From: PWND01 sp964601515
GTDB lineage: Bacteria > Bacteroidota > Bacteroidia > Bacteroidales > UBA7960
Length of the DNA stretch: 5,935 bases
Direction of reading: 5' to 3'
Assembly (NCBI GenBank): GCA_964601515.1
Contig: CAZRNU010000171.1
Span: 1 to 5,935, forward strand
This document shows positions 1 to 5,935 of the stretch, piece by piece. Numbering within the stretch: position 1 is the stretch's first letter; every line of letters begins with the position of its first letter. A program made the position numbers and the translations under genes. The notes beneath the pieces are model-generated. The model searched no databases. It saw only the letters and a program-made list of their open reading frames with translations, and was not told the origin of the DNA.

Positions 1-79
1 TAATGTATTCATACAATTCCTGACGTTCTTCGGAAAATTCGGATTGAACACTGCTGATGAAGAGTTTTTTGAGGGGCAT
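1..79 (-). CDS. N-terminus of a DUF4062-like protein (partial, runs off left edge)
   Basis: Only 26 codons are visible, from an ATG at 79-77 to the window edge. The peptide contains KKLFISSVQSEFSEER followed by QELYEYI. A short basic start, a beta strand ending in FISSVQ, then a charged helix with an E/ER pattern is the usual opening of DUF4062 proteins. These are often large and carry an AlbA_2/Schlafen-like ATP-binding or DNA-binding region further on; that part cannot be seen here. The gene lies 50 bases after the csm5 stop on the same strand, so it could be read through from the csm operon or use its own promoter in the gap. No Shine-Dalgarno sequence precedes the ATG; the bases just upstream are a C run after a T-rich stretch. 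The function is unknown. A role as an accessory protein of the CRISPR system is only a possibility. The family call rests on recognition of a short N-terminal motif. Confidence 0.6.
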   Translation of the reverse strand, partial: MPLKKLFISSVQSEFSEERQELYEYI

Positions 80-93
80 GGGGGAGAAAATAT

Positions 94-123
94 ACTATAA
101 ATAATATTAATCATAAATGTCAA
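94..123 (-). promoter_or_regulatory. possible promoter for the DUF4062-like gene
   Basis: On the minus strand the gap after csm5 holds TTGACA (123-118), an 18-base spacer, then TATAGT (99-94). This resembles a sigma-70 type -35/-10 pair and would start transcription about 8 bases before the ATG at 79. Bacteroidota usually use a different consensus, TTTG and TAnnTTTG. TATATTTT at 94-87 is close to the second element, but it lies 26 bases from the upstream TTG, which is too far for a good pair. The region is very AT-rich, so chance matches are likely. Confidence 0.25.
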
Positions 124-129
124 ATAAAA

Positions 130-1245
130 TCATAAAGAAAGCTTAACGAACCCCAGAACATCCGATACTTCATCAATTCTTCTAGATTTAGGAAAGTCAT
201 ATTCAGTATAATTATGGTTGCGAGGACGGGATGCTGGTATTACCACTTCTTTAAAATTATCCAGTTCTTCTGCCCATGCACCAGTAATAAAACGCCATCC
301 GGATGCATGTCCAATACGCAACACACACTCCTTCCCTTTTTCGCATGATCTTATTGATTTTAGAATACTTTCTGTGTTTTCGATATACTCTTCAGCTCCG
401 GTTTTATTGATTTCATGCCAATACTCCAATTCTGAAACAACTAATTTTTCAGTATGGGCGTTGATAAGAATAAGCAGATTGGGCAATGAACTAATTTCAA
501 CCGGCAAATTGCCCATATCCCGGAATTTACTCTTTACCCAATCGTAATAATCTTTTGCAATCTTCATCTCAAAAGTGCTTGATACGCCATTATTAATTGC
601 TTCAATAAGCTGAGGTTTTGAATTATCGTGCAAATCGTCACCCTTTCTGATATTGATGTTTACGACCCTCAATGCTATTTCGGAATCTTTTTCAAAATAT
701 GCATCACCTACATGAATAAACCTAAAAATATCTGAGTTTGGGTCTTTACCAAAAAGTTCCTTTTCAATTTTAGAAGCAGTTAGCAATAAGTTTCCAAAAT
801 AATCTGTTTTCCCTGTTTTTATTATGGATTCCTTGTTGTTAATTTTTGCAGATAATGATGCTAAAATTGCAGTTCGTATTGATCCTTTAATTGAACTACC
901 GGGAATATAAGGTAGCCCCATGCCGTTATGAATATGTTCTTTAAGAGTATCGTTTGGATTAATTCCTTGCGAATAGTCAATGAGGCGACGTTTTGAATAG
1001 TCGGCAACTTTCGAGTTTGGTGCATATCTTTTGATAAACTCTTTAGTATTTTCTTTTCTCTCAATACTAAGCAACCAATCGTTCATATGCTCAATACCTA
1101 TCAATTCGAGAATCTTCCTATCATCTACAACTCTGATGAAATAATCTACACCATTGTAGGTTGTTACAAAATCAGTATTGCTTTGTAACATATTGCCGGA
1201 ACCGATATGTACCGGGGATAAAACTTCAATCTTTATTTTACTCAT
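130..1245 (-). CDS. csm5: Csm5, type III-A crRNA 3'-end RAMP subunit
   Basis: This 371-residue protein is a Cas7-like RAMP that caps the 3' side of the type III-A complex and helps in crRNA maturation. The N-terminus, IKIEVLSPVHIGSG (residues 4-17), is the first RAMP strand with its glycine turn. LPYIPGSSIKGSIRTAI (111-127) is the hallmark Csm5/Csm3 loop and helix. LRIGHASGWRFITG (309-322) is the C-terminal glycine-rich loop, and FPKSRRI near the C-terminus matches the PKTR-like end motif typical of Csm5. The frame is open further upstream to an ATG at 1320, but that start would overlap csm4 by 70 bases and add 25 residues before the RAMP strand. I therefore chose the ATG at 1245, five bases after the csm4 stop. 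The length is normal for the family, and it is the last csm gene of the operon. Confidence 0.93.
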   Translation of the reverse strand: MSKIKIEVLSPVHIGSGNMLQSNTDFVTTYNGVDYFIRVVDDRKILELIGIEHMNDWLLSIERKENTKEFIKRYAPNSKVADYSKRRLIDYSQGINPNDTLKEHIHNGMGLPYIPGSSIKGSIRTAILASLSAKINNKESIIKTGKTDYFGNLLLTASKIEKELFGKDPNSDIFRFIHVGDAYFEKDSEIALRVVNINIRKGDDLHDNSKPQLIEAINNGVSSTFEMKIAKDYYDWVKSKFRDMGNLPVEISSLPNLLILINAHTEKLVVSELEYWHEINKTGAEEYIENTESILKSIRSCEKGKECVLRIGHASGWRFITGAWAEELDNFKEVVIPASRPRNHNYTEYDFPKSRRIDEVSDVLGFVKLSL

Positions 1246-1250
1246 ACTAA

Positions 1251-2228
1251 TCAGATTATTACTGGTAAATAAAATGGTTTTCCACTTCGGTAAACCGGGT
1301 GCATACGTGTATCGTTCCAATCAGGAGTCAAATCAACAACCTTTCCTTCTAATGTTGTATTTGTAGGAAAAACAGATCCAACGTTAAACATATAAATCGA
1401 TCTTTTTCGTAAATGTCTGAAGTTTTCTTCGGTACTACCAGCCATATAACCACCACGAAGAACCATCTGATATCGTGAATTGGTTAAATTAATCTTCTCA
1501 ATTTCTTCTTTTGTTGGAACATACAACGATAACAACATGGTTGCATTCGACCTTGGGTTGTCACGTATTTCAATTGTTTCTGTTTCAACTTCGAATTTTC
1601 CTCCTCCTACATTTCTATCAGTGCCTAAACCAGCTTCGCCCAACAATTTTGTTAATTCTACTATTTCTTCAATTACCTGCTGTTTTGCATCAACAAAAAA
1701 GTATAATCCCCCTTCTTTGTTAAAGTAAGTCCAATCAAAGTAAAAAGGTTCAGCATCCTGTCCATCACCCCGTGGTATAGTAACACGTTGCATTACTTTT
1801 GATTTTGCAGGTTGGAAAAATTCAGCAACACTATTCAGTAAATAGTTATGTTGTAACTGACTTTCAGGAACAGTAATCCGTTCGTCGGCATTTATTCTTT
1901 CCCATAATGGAATTTCGATATATTTAAGCTTTTTAAGTTCCTTTCGCTTAGCTTCTTTACTACTGCCTTCAACCTCTACGTTTATTCTTCCTTGTATCTT
2001 TGGCAAAAAATAATGATGCGCACTATATGGGAAAGCAGAGCTAATCGTAAACGAATTCAAGAAACTCTCAATATCATTACTTTTCCCCCGCTGAGCACGT
2101 ATAGCTGCTAATGCTGCCGAAATGGTATCGGACTGCAAATCGTCAGCCGAAAAGTCGTAATTTTCCTTTCCGGTTCCTATATGCAAGGGAGTGAGGTTTC
2201 TTAATTTCACAATGGTGTAAGTTGCCAT
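1251..2228 (-). CDS. csm4: Csm4, type III-A crRNA 5'-tag RAMP subunit
   Basis: This 325-residue Cas5-like RAMP protein binds the 5' tag of the crRNA and anchors Cas10 at the base of the complex. YTIVKLRNLTPLHIGTGKEN (residues 4-23) is the first RAMP strand and glycine turn. LQSDTISAALAAI (31-43) matches the Csm4 motif in which S/D-T-hydrophobic-x-A-L follows that strand. LGTDRNVGGGKFEVE (201-215) is the very characteristic glycine-rich loop of Csm4. A second RAMP-like half follows, with RGGYMAGS around residue 260. Csm4 is not known to be catalytic. The ATG at 2228 lies 10 bases after the csm3 stop and starts directly on the conserved strand, so the start is secure. No Shine-Dalgarno sequence is present in the AT-rich leader. 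Length and order are normal for III-A. Confidence 0.94.
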   Translation of the reverse strand: MATYTIVKLRNLTPLHIGTGKENYDFSADDLQSDTISAALAAIRAQRGKSNDIESFLNSFTISSAFPYSAHHYFLPKIQGRINVEVEGSSKEAKRKELKKLKYIEIPLWERINADERITVPESQLQHNYLLNSVAEFFQPAKSKVMQRVTIPRGDGQDAEPFYFDWTYFNKEGGLYFFVDAKQQVIEEIVELTKLLGEAGLGTDRNVGGGKFEVETETIEIRDNPRSNATMLLSLYVPTKEEIEKINLTNSRYQMVLRGGYMAGSTEENFRHLRKRSIYMFNVGSVFPTNTTLEGKVVDLTPDWNDTRMHPVYRSGKPFYLPVII

Positions 2229-2238
2229 AGTATATTAT

Positions 2239-2889
2239 TTAATACGTTCTTGATTCACCCTCTTCATTATCTAAATCTATTTTCACCTGACCATAACCAC
2301 GCGAACCGTGACCACCTAAATAATCATCTTCAAGCAATTTAATGGCTTGTTTAATAGTTGCTTTCAATGCTGTTTCATCTTCACCTTTGAAAACATTCAA
2401 CACCATATTCAATTTAAACTGAGCTCCTGCAGGTACACGCTCGAAAGTGCGTGGGTTGGCTTTTGCAGTTACACGGTCGATAGCAACTTCTGTTTTACTT
2501 TCTGTATAAGGTAAATCGGTGTTTGAGAACATTTCTTTGTTACTTACATCAAGTTCAGCATCACGAACTATTAAACGCGATGGATGTTTATCATCGCCAT
2601 CTCCAGCTGTGCCGAATAACATACCAACAATATTTAAGCTGTCATTTGTGGGTCCAACATCCCCTTTTTTATTAACAGTCACAAAACCTGTATAAATTTC
2701 AACTAATGAGCGTAACTTACCTTTTAGTGAACTGCCTGGAATATAAGGGATATTGGTAATTGGATTACGAACCACAAATTTATCTGGACCTCCAATATTT
2801 AACGAAGCATTAGTACCACCAATATGCAAACCGGTTTTTAATGTAATTGTGCCGGTATATATTACTTTTTTTTCTAATTTGATTGACAT
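2239..2889 (-). CDS. csm3: Csm3, backbone RAMP and target-RNA endonuclease of type III-A
   Basis: This 216-residue Cas7-type protein forms the multi-copy backbone that holds the crRNA and cuts bound target RNA at 6-nucleotide intervals. LKTGLHIGG (residues 17-25) is the first strand and turn. IGGPDKFVVRNP (32-43) lines up with the active-site loop of characterised Csm3 proteins, which places the catalytic aspartate at Asp36 (Asp33 in Streptococcus thermophilus), so RNA cleavage should be retained. IPGSSLKGKLR (50-60) is the RAMP motif that follows. IDRVTAKANPRTFERVPAG in the middle region and YLGGHGSRGYGQVK (190-203), the C-terminal glycine-rich loop, are both classic for Csm3. The ATG at 2889 is the only sensible start. 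It is preceded by a 48-base AT-rich gap after csm2, the longest gap in the operon. Confidence 0.96.
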   Translation of the reverse strand: MSIKLEKKVIYTGTITLKTGLHIGGTNASLNIGGPDKFVVRNPITNIPYIPGSSLKGKLRSLVEIYTGFVTVNKKGDVGPTNDSLNIVGMLFGTAGDGDDKHPSRLIVRDAELDVSNKEMFSNTDLPYTESKTEVAIDRVTAKANPRTFERVPAGAQFKLNMVLNVFKGEDETALKATIKQAIKLLEDDYLGGHGSRGYGQVKIDLDNEEGESRTY

Positions 2890-2937
2890 AATATTTAATT
2901 TATTTCGTTAGTTATTTTGTTAATAAATACCTGTTTT

Positions 2938-3453
2938 TTAGTTGCCACCAAAAGCTCGATGATATGCAAGTACAGCTTCTATTAAATTGCAAAAGTTTAA
3001 ATACTCTCTTTTGTTAGTCACACCTGTAGATGCAAGATTGAAAAATTCTTTAAAGACAACTATTCCTAAATTTCTATTTCGACCAGCAGCATAAGCGACT
3101 TTTGGCTTTAGAATTAAAAATGTGGGTTTTACTGCATCCCAACCGTTTTTATCAATACTCATTTGAATTCGTTTAATTTCACCATAGACATTGCGAATTT
3201 GCGAATTGGACAAAGCTGATTTATCATCCTTTTTTAAAGGCGATAAAAATTTACCAAGTATTTCAGCAAAATCAATCATCGCTTCATTTGCCTCTTTTTC
3301 AATCCATACATTTTGAAATTTAATAAAACTAAAAAGATCTTTTGATAGTTTGTCAATTTCTACATCTTTATTTTTTCCGAATAGTGAATCGACTTCTGAT
3401 CTTCTTTTTGAATAATCAGATTTAAAGTAGTCATTAATTTTTGGCATATTCAT
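2938..3453 (-). CDS. csm2: Csm2, small subunit of type III-A complex (with extra N-terminal segment)
   Basis: This 171-residue, mostly helical protein is the Cas11-type small subunit that stacks along the crRNA-target duplex inside the complex. The C-terminal two thirds carry the family signatures: LSNSQIRNVYGEIKRI (residues 81-96, like the LTTSQLRK-type helix), LKPKVAYAAGR (115-125), and LNFCNLIEAVLAYHRAFGG (152-170) at the very end. Csm2 proteins are commonly about 120-150 residues long. Here the first 35-50 residues (IDNDYF-like start replaced by PKINDYF, then a Lys/Arg/Asp-rich stretch) look like an additional, charged N-terminal piece. Two in-frame ATGs occur at 3453 and 3447; the first lies 14 bases after the cas10 stop. 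Neither has a Shine-Dalgarno sequence, so the choice is arbitrary by two residues. No catalytic activity is known for the family. Confidence 0.92.
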   Translation of the reverse strand: MNMPKINDYFKSDYSKRRSEVDSLFGKNKDVEIDKLSKDLFSFIKFQNVWIEKEANEAMIDFAEILGKFLSPLKKDDKSALSNSQIRNVYGEIKRIQMSIDKNGWDAVKPTFLILKPKVAYAAGRNRNLGIVVFKEFFNLASTGVTNKREYLNFCNLIEAVLAYHRAFGGN

Positions 3454-3467
3454 AATTTTTAAAATTA

Positions 3468-5935
3468 TTATTGTTTATTCCTTATTTCCAATTCTGCCCA
3501 TCTTGATGCAAATGCCCAAAGTTCCAATGGATGATAGTTAGTTGTTATTGTAATCCCATCAAGTTGCTTTTTATTTCCACACACCTCAGAGATACAATTT
3601 TCGACCAACGTATTTATCTCACTCCGCTTCTCACGTGCTTTTAACCTACTTAAATCATACGTCAGCAACCAAAATGTTCTAATATTCATTATTGTATGGT
3701 CTTTTAAATCAGCGTTTTCATGATGTAAAAGTAACTTTGAAATAAATGAATTATTCAGTACCTTCTTGTGATCAATTAATTCGACAATTTTATTTTTCAA
3801 TTGCTCAACGGCAGGAAACTCCAGATCCCAATTCAAAGGCATTCCCATAAATGAAATACTGTTCTTTACATGCTTTTCTACTTCATGTCCTTTGGCTGCC
3901 TTTTCTTCATCATCGCTTAGTTTAGCCGCTTTCATTATTGGAAATTTTGCAGGAACTATAGCAATACCTCCTGATAGTGAAAAGACTGTATTATGACATG
4001 TAAAATATTTAAAATCAGAATGAATGCGTTTTGCTATTTGAATAGTTACTTCCCAACTTCCAATAATAAATAGATCGTCACCACCACTATATATAATGAA
4101 TGATTTTTCAGGGTCAATTTCTTTCCAGATAGTATTCAAATATCCTGAAAAGAAATAATCGAACGAACGACTTAAAGCTGCATATCGTGATAGTGTGGCT
4201 CGTTCGGGTGTAATTCCTTTTTGGAAAATTACTCCCAAATTATCCACGTCCATTCGTAATACTCCAAGCCTTGTAAAATTAGCCTTAGTGCACATTTCCT
4301 CGAAATTGGCAGTTTCAAAATCATTTCCTCCGTAAAATTCAAGTCCATAAATATTATTGATTCCATTTATGGTTTGCAGAAAATTACAAGAGCCGTTTTC
4401 ACCATTCAATGTAATAATACTAACTTTATCTGCCGAAGATTTTAGTTCATTGGCTTTCTCCTTTAAATCAGCTTCATTGATAAAATAATATGTAAATCCT
4501 AAGTTTACAGGTTCAATCGGAGTTTTGTCTTTCCAGTATGGGATTTCCTCTTCAGTAACAACAACAAAGTCTGTCTTTTTTAATATTTCTCCTAATCTAA
4601 TTTGTTGTTTTGTAATTGGTTTTATAAATTGTGTTTCACCTTCAAATATCAATTGTTTCTCGTCTGGGAGGAATTCTTCACCGGTTATTACATCGCATTT
4701 TACATCACCTCCGTGCAATTGTGGCTCAAAAAATCTATCATAATTATTTTGTATGAAGTCAGCCAATTTACTATTCTTCTTTTGTTCTCTTTTTTCAAAC
4801 AACTGACACCAGGTATTACCAAGATTTTCGCCTCTTGTATGCATCAAAGTATTTCTACTTACTTCAATACTATCTATTGCTACAAATAATGAGGTAGTAT
4901 GAGTATTGAAAATGTTTTGCTCAATTACTTTTATTGCTTTTTCAAGTTCATTTATTATGAAATCAGTGTTTGGAGCTAAAATATAGAAACCACCACCGGA
5001 ATTATAAACCACATTGGCCTGATATAATTTGAGTTTTTTTAGCAAGAACCGAACTATGGTATCTGATAACAAACGTATATAATACGAACGTCCCTTTAGG
5101 TTTTTACCCGCATGTTTAGAAACTACCTGGTAAATATATGATTGAATTCCTGATATATCGGCACCTATCAGTAGGAAGGGATTTTCTGACTTCTTTTCTG
5201 AATTATTATAGTCGTATAAGCAAACTGCAATGGCTGCTGTAGTTTTTAGATGATCGTAAAGTGATACATCTGGAAAATCCATAGTGCTTGCCGGTATTGC
5301 ACTTGCATATTTCGACAAGAGATTTAACAAAGTTTCACTAAATGCCCGATAAGTATTGGACTGAATGAATTTAAACTCTCTTACAAATGACTCCCAAAGA
5401 TTTTTATAATCAGGATAATCATCAAAAGTTAGTTTAGGAAAACAATCTTTTGACAATGTCATCTCCTTCACAGGTAAATGATGTGGATTTTGAGACTTGT
5501 TTTCACTAATGCCTTCAAGAATTGAAACCATTCTTTTCTTTTTAAATGCATCCCATCCCTTTACATCCTGATCGTCAACAAACTCTGAATCTTTTTCTCT
5601 GTCCATGCCTGATGACAAACAGTCAGCAGCTTTAATTATTTTACCTAATTCTGTTAATTGAACATTAGATAAATGATGGGATGCTGCCAATTTGAGCAAT
5701 TTGTCGTTTTCCGAGTTTTCTCCGGCCTGCTTAATCAAATTATTAAAGACAGGGTGGAAATCATCTATAAATTGAGCTGTCCATAGTACATGTTTATGAG
5801 AATAATTACCATTGTATACAGGGCAGAATGTGCTTTCAACTTTATTTAAAGCCTTCAAAAATTTACTTTTACTTACTCCTCCTTCATCCGCCCGTTGATA
5901 AAACTTCCCGATATCATGCAGCAATGCTGCCAGAT
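3468..5935 (-). CDS. cas10: Cas10/Csm1, HD-GGDD signature subunit of type III-A (5' end outside window)
   Basis: This is the large subunit, a target-RNA-activated ssDNA nuclease and cyclic oligoadenylate synthase. The frame is open to the right edge and reads LAALLHDIGKF, so the true start lies beyond it, probably within 10-20 codons. Residues are numbered here from the TTG at 5924. HD domain: H3-D4, YSHKH (41-45), ASHH (81-84) and AADCLSSG (99-106). First Palm: GADISGIQSYIY (254-265) and KNLKGRS, with degenerate SGGGF (309-313) where the catalytic motif would be. Second Palm: LRMDVDNLG (556-564) and SGGDD (613-617; the four GGDD codons lie at 4085-4074), intact for cyclase activity. A helical C-terminal domain ends at residue 818. 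Around residue 410 (VKCDVITGEEF), where many Csm1 proteins have a zinc-binding Cys pair, I see a single Cys. It is the first visible gene of the operon and ends 14 bases before csm2. Confidence 0.96.
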   Translation of the reverse strand, partial: LAALLHDIGKFYQRADEGGVSKSKFLKALNKVESTFCPVYNGNYSHKHVLWTAQFIDDFHPVFNNLIKQAGENSENDKLLKLAASHHLSNVQLTELGKIIKAADCLSSGMDREKDSEFVDDQDVKGWDAFKKKRMVSILEGISENKSQNPHHLPVKEMTLSKDCFPKLTFDDYPDYKNLWESFVREFKFIQSNTYRAFSETLLNLLSKYASAIPASTMDFPDVSLYDHLKTTAAIAVCLYDYNNSEKKSENPFLLIGADISGIQSYIYQVVSKHAGKNLKGRSYYIRLLSDTIVRFLLKKLKLYQANVVYNSGGGFYILAPNTDFIINELEKAIKVIEQNIFNTHTTSLFVAIDSIEVSRNTLMHTRGENLGNTWCQLFEKREQKKNSKLADFIQNNYDRFFEPQLHGGDVKCDVITGEEFLPDEKQLIFEGETQFIKPITKQQIRLGEILKKTDFVVVTEEEIPYWKDKTPIEPVNLGFTYYFINEADLKEKANELKSSADKVSIITLNGENGSCNFLQTINGINNIYGLEFYGGNDFETANFEEMCTKANFTRLGVLRMDVDNLGVIFQKGITPERATLSRYAALSRSFDYFFSGYLNTIWKEIDPEKSFIIYSGGDDLFIIGSWEVTIQIAKRIHSDFKYFTCHNTVFSLSGGIAIVPAKFPIMKAAKLSDDEEKAAKGHEVEKHVKNSISFMGMPLNWDLEFPAVEQLKNKIVELIDHKKVLNNSFISKLLLHHENADLKDHTIMNIRTFWLLTYDLSRLKAREKRSEINTLVENCISEVCGNKKQLDGITITTNYHPLELWAFASRWAELEIRNKQ

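Larger units (their letters stand above)
130..5935 (-). other. type III-A csm operon (cas10-csm2-csm3-csm4-csm5)
   Basis: Five genes in the canonical III-A order are packed on one strand with gaps of 14, 48, 10 and 5 bases, so they are very probably one transcript. The operon promoter and the start of cas10 lie past the right edge. No rho-independent terminator is obvious after csm5: the 50 bases to the next gene have no GC-rich stem. cas6, the adaptation genes and the array are absent from the window, so crRNA processing must depend on genes outside it. Confidence 0.9.

Noticed and set aside
218..547. Plus-strand open frame of 109 codons
   Set aside because: It lies entirely antisense to csm5, has no recognisable motif and no plausible leader; it is a shadow of the real gene.
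861..1064. Minus-strand 67-codon frame inside csm5 in another frame
   Set aside because: It is nested in the csm5 coding region, with no motif or independent initiation signal.
1246..1320. Upstream extension of csm5 to the ATG at 1320
   Set aside because: It would overlap csm4 by 70 bases and add 25 residues before the conserved first RAMP strand; the ATG at 1245 fits the operon spacing and the family start.
4525..4889. Two overlapping plus-strand open frames inside cas10
   Set aside because: They are antisense to a well-conserved part of cas10 and encode Cys/Phe/Ser-rich peptides typical of chance antisense translation.
5922..5924. TTG at 5924 as the start of cas10
   Set aside because: The frame continues upstream with LAAL, the normal residues before LHDIGK in the HD motif, so this is an internal leucine codon and the gene is cut by the window edge.
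1..5935. CRISPR array, tRNA, or insertion sequence
   Set aside because: I looked for regularly spaced direct repeats, tRNA-like arms and terminal inverted repeats; nearly all bases are in csm genes and the gaps are at most 50 bases, leaving no room for such elements.

Overview
The window is an AT-rich stretch carrying the signature part of a type III-A (Csm) CRISPR-Cas effector operon, all on the minus strand. Read in transcription order (right to left) the genes are cas10/csm1 (its first few codons lie past the right edge), csm2, csm3, csm4 and csm5. A further same-strand gene begins at position 79 and runs off the left edge. Its first 26 residues resemble the start of DUF4062-type proteins. 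The host is probably a member of Bacteroidota. The reasons are the low GC, the lack of Shine-Dalgarno sequences before every start, the A/T-rich leaders, and the overall look of the proteins. This is inference; no taxonomic marker is present.

Layout: 1-79 is the start of the DUF4062-like gene; 80-129 is a short gap with a possible promoter; 130-1245 is csm5; 1251-2228 is csm4; 2239-2889 is csm3; 2938-3453 is csm2; 3468-5935 is cas10. The gaps between the csm genes are 5, 10, 48 and 14 bases, so one polycistronic mRNA is likely. No gene-free stretch exceeds 50 bases. I see no CRISPR array, cas1, cas2, cas6, csm6 or other accessory effector in the window.

How it should work, from family knowledge: Csm3 and Csm2 subunits form the two filaments on the crRNA. 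Csm4 caps the 5' tag end and holds Cas10. Csm5 caps the 3' end. Bound target RNA is cut by Csm3 and switches on Cas10. All catalytic signatures that can be read are intact: the HD motif and accessory histidines in Cas10 (ssDNA cleavage), the GGDD motif of the second Palm domain (cyclic oligoadenylate synthesis), and Asp36 in Csm3 (target RNA cleavage). The complex therefore looks fully active and should signal to a cyclic-oligoadenylate-dependent effector. No recognised effector lies inside the window, so it should be encoded nearby or elsewhere. The truncated DUF4062-like gene directly downstream is the only accessory candidate visible.

Overall this is a recognisable, standard-order III-A locus. 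The points worth a second look are the downstream DUF4062-like gene and the gap before it, a longer than usual Csm2, and the apparent lack of a Cys-pair zinc site in Cas10.
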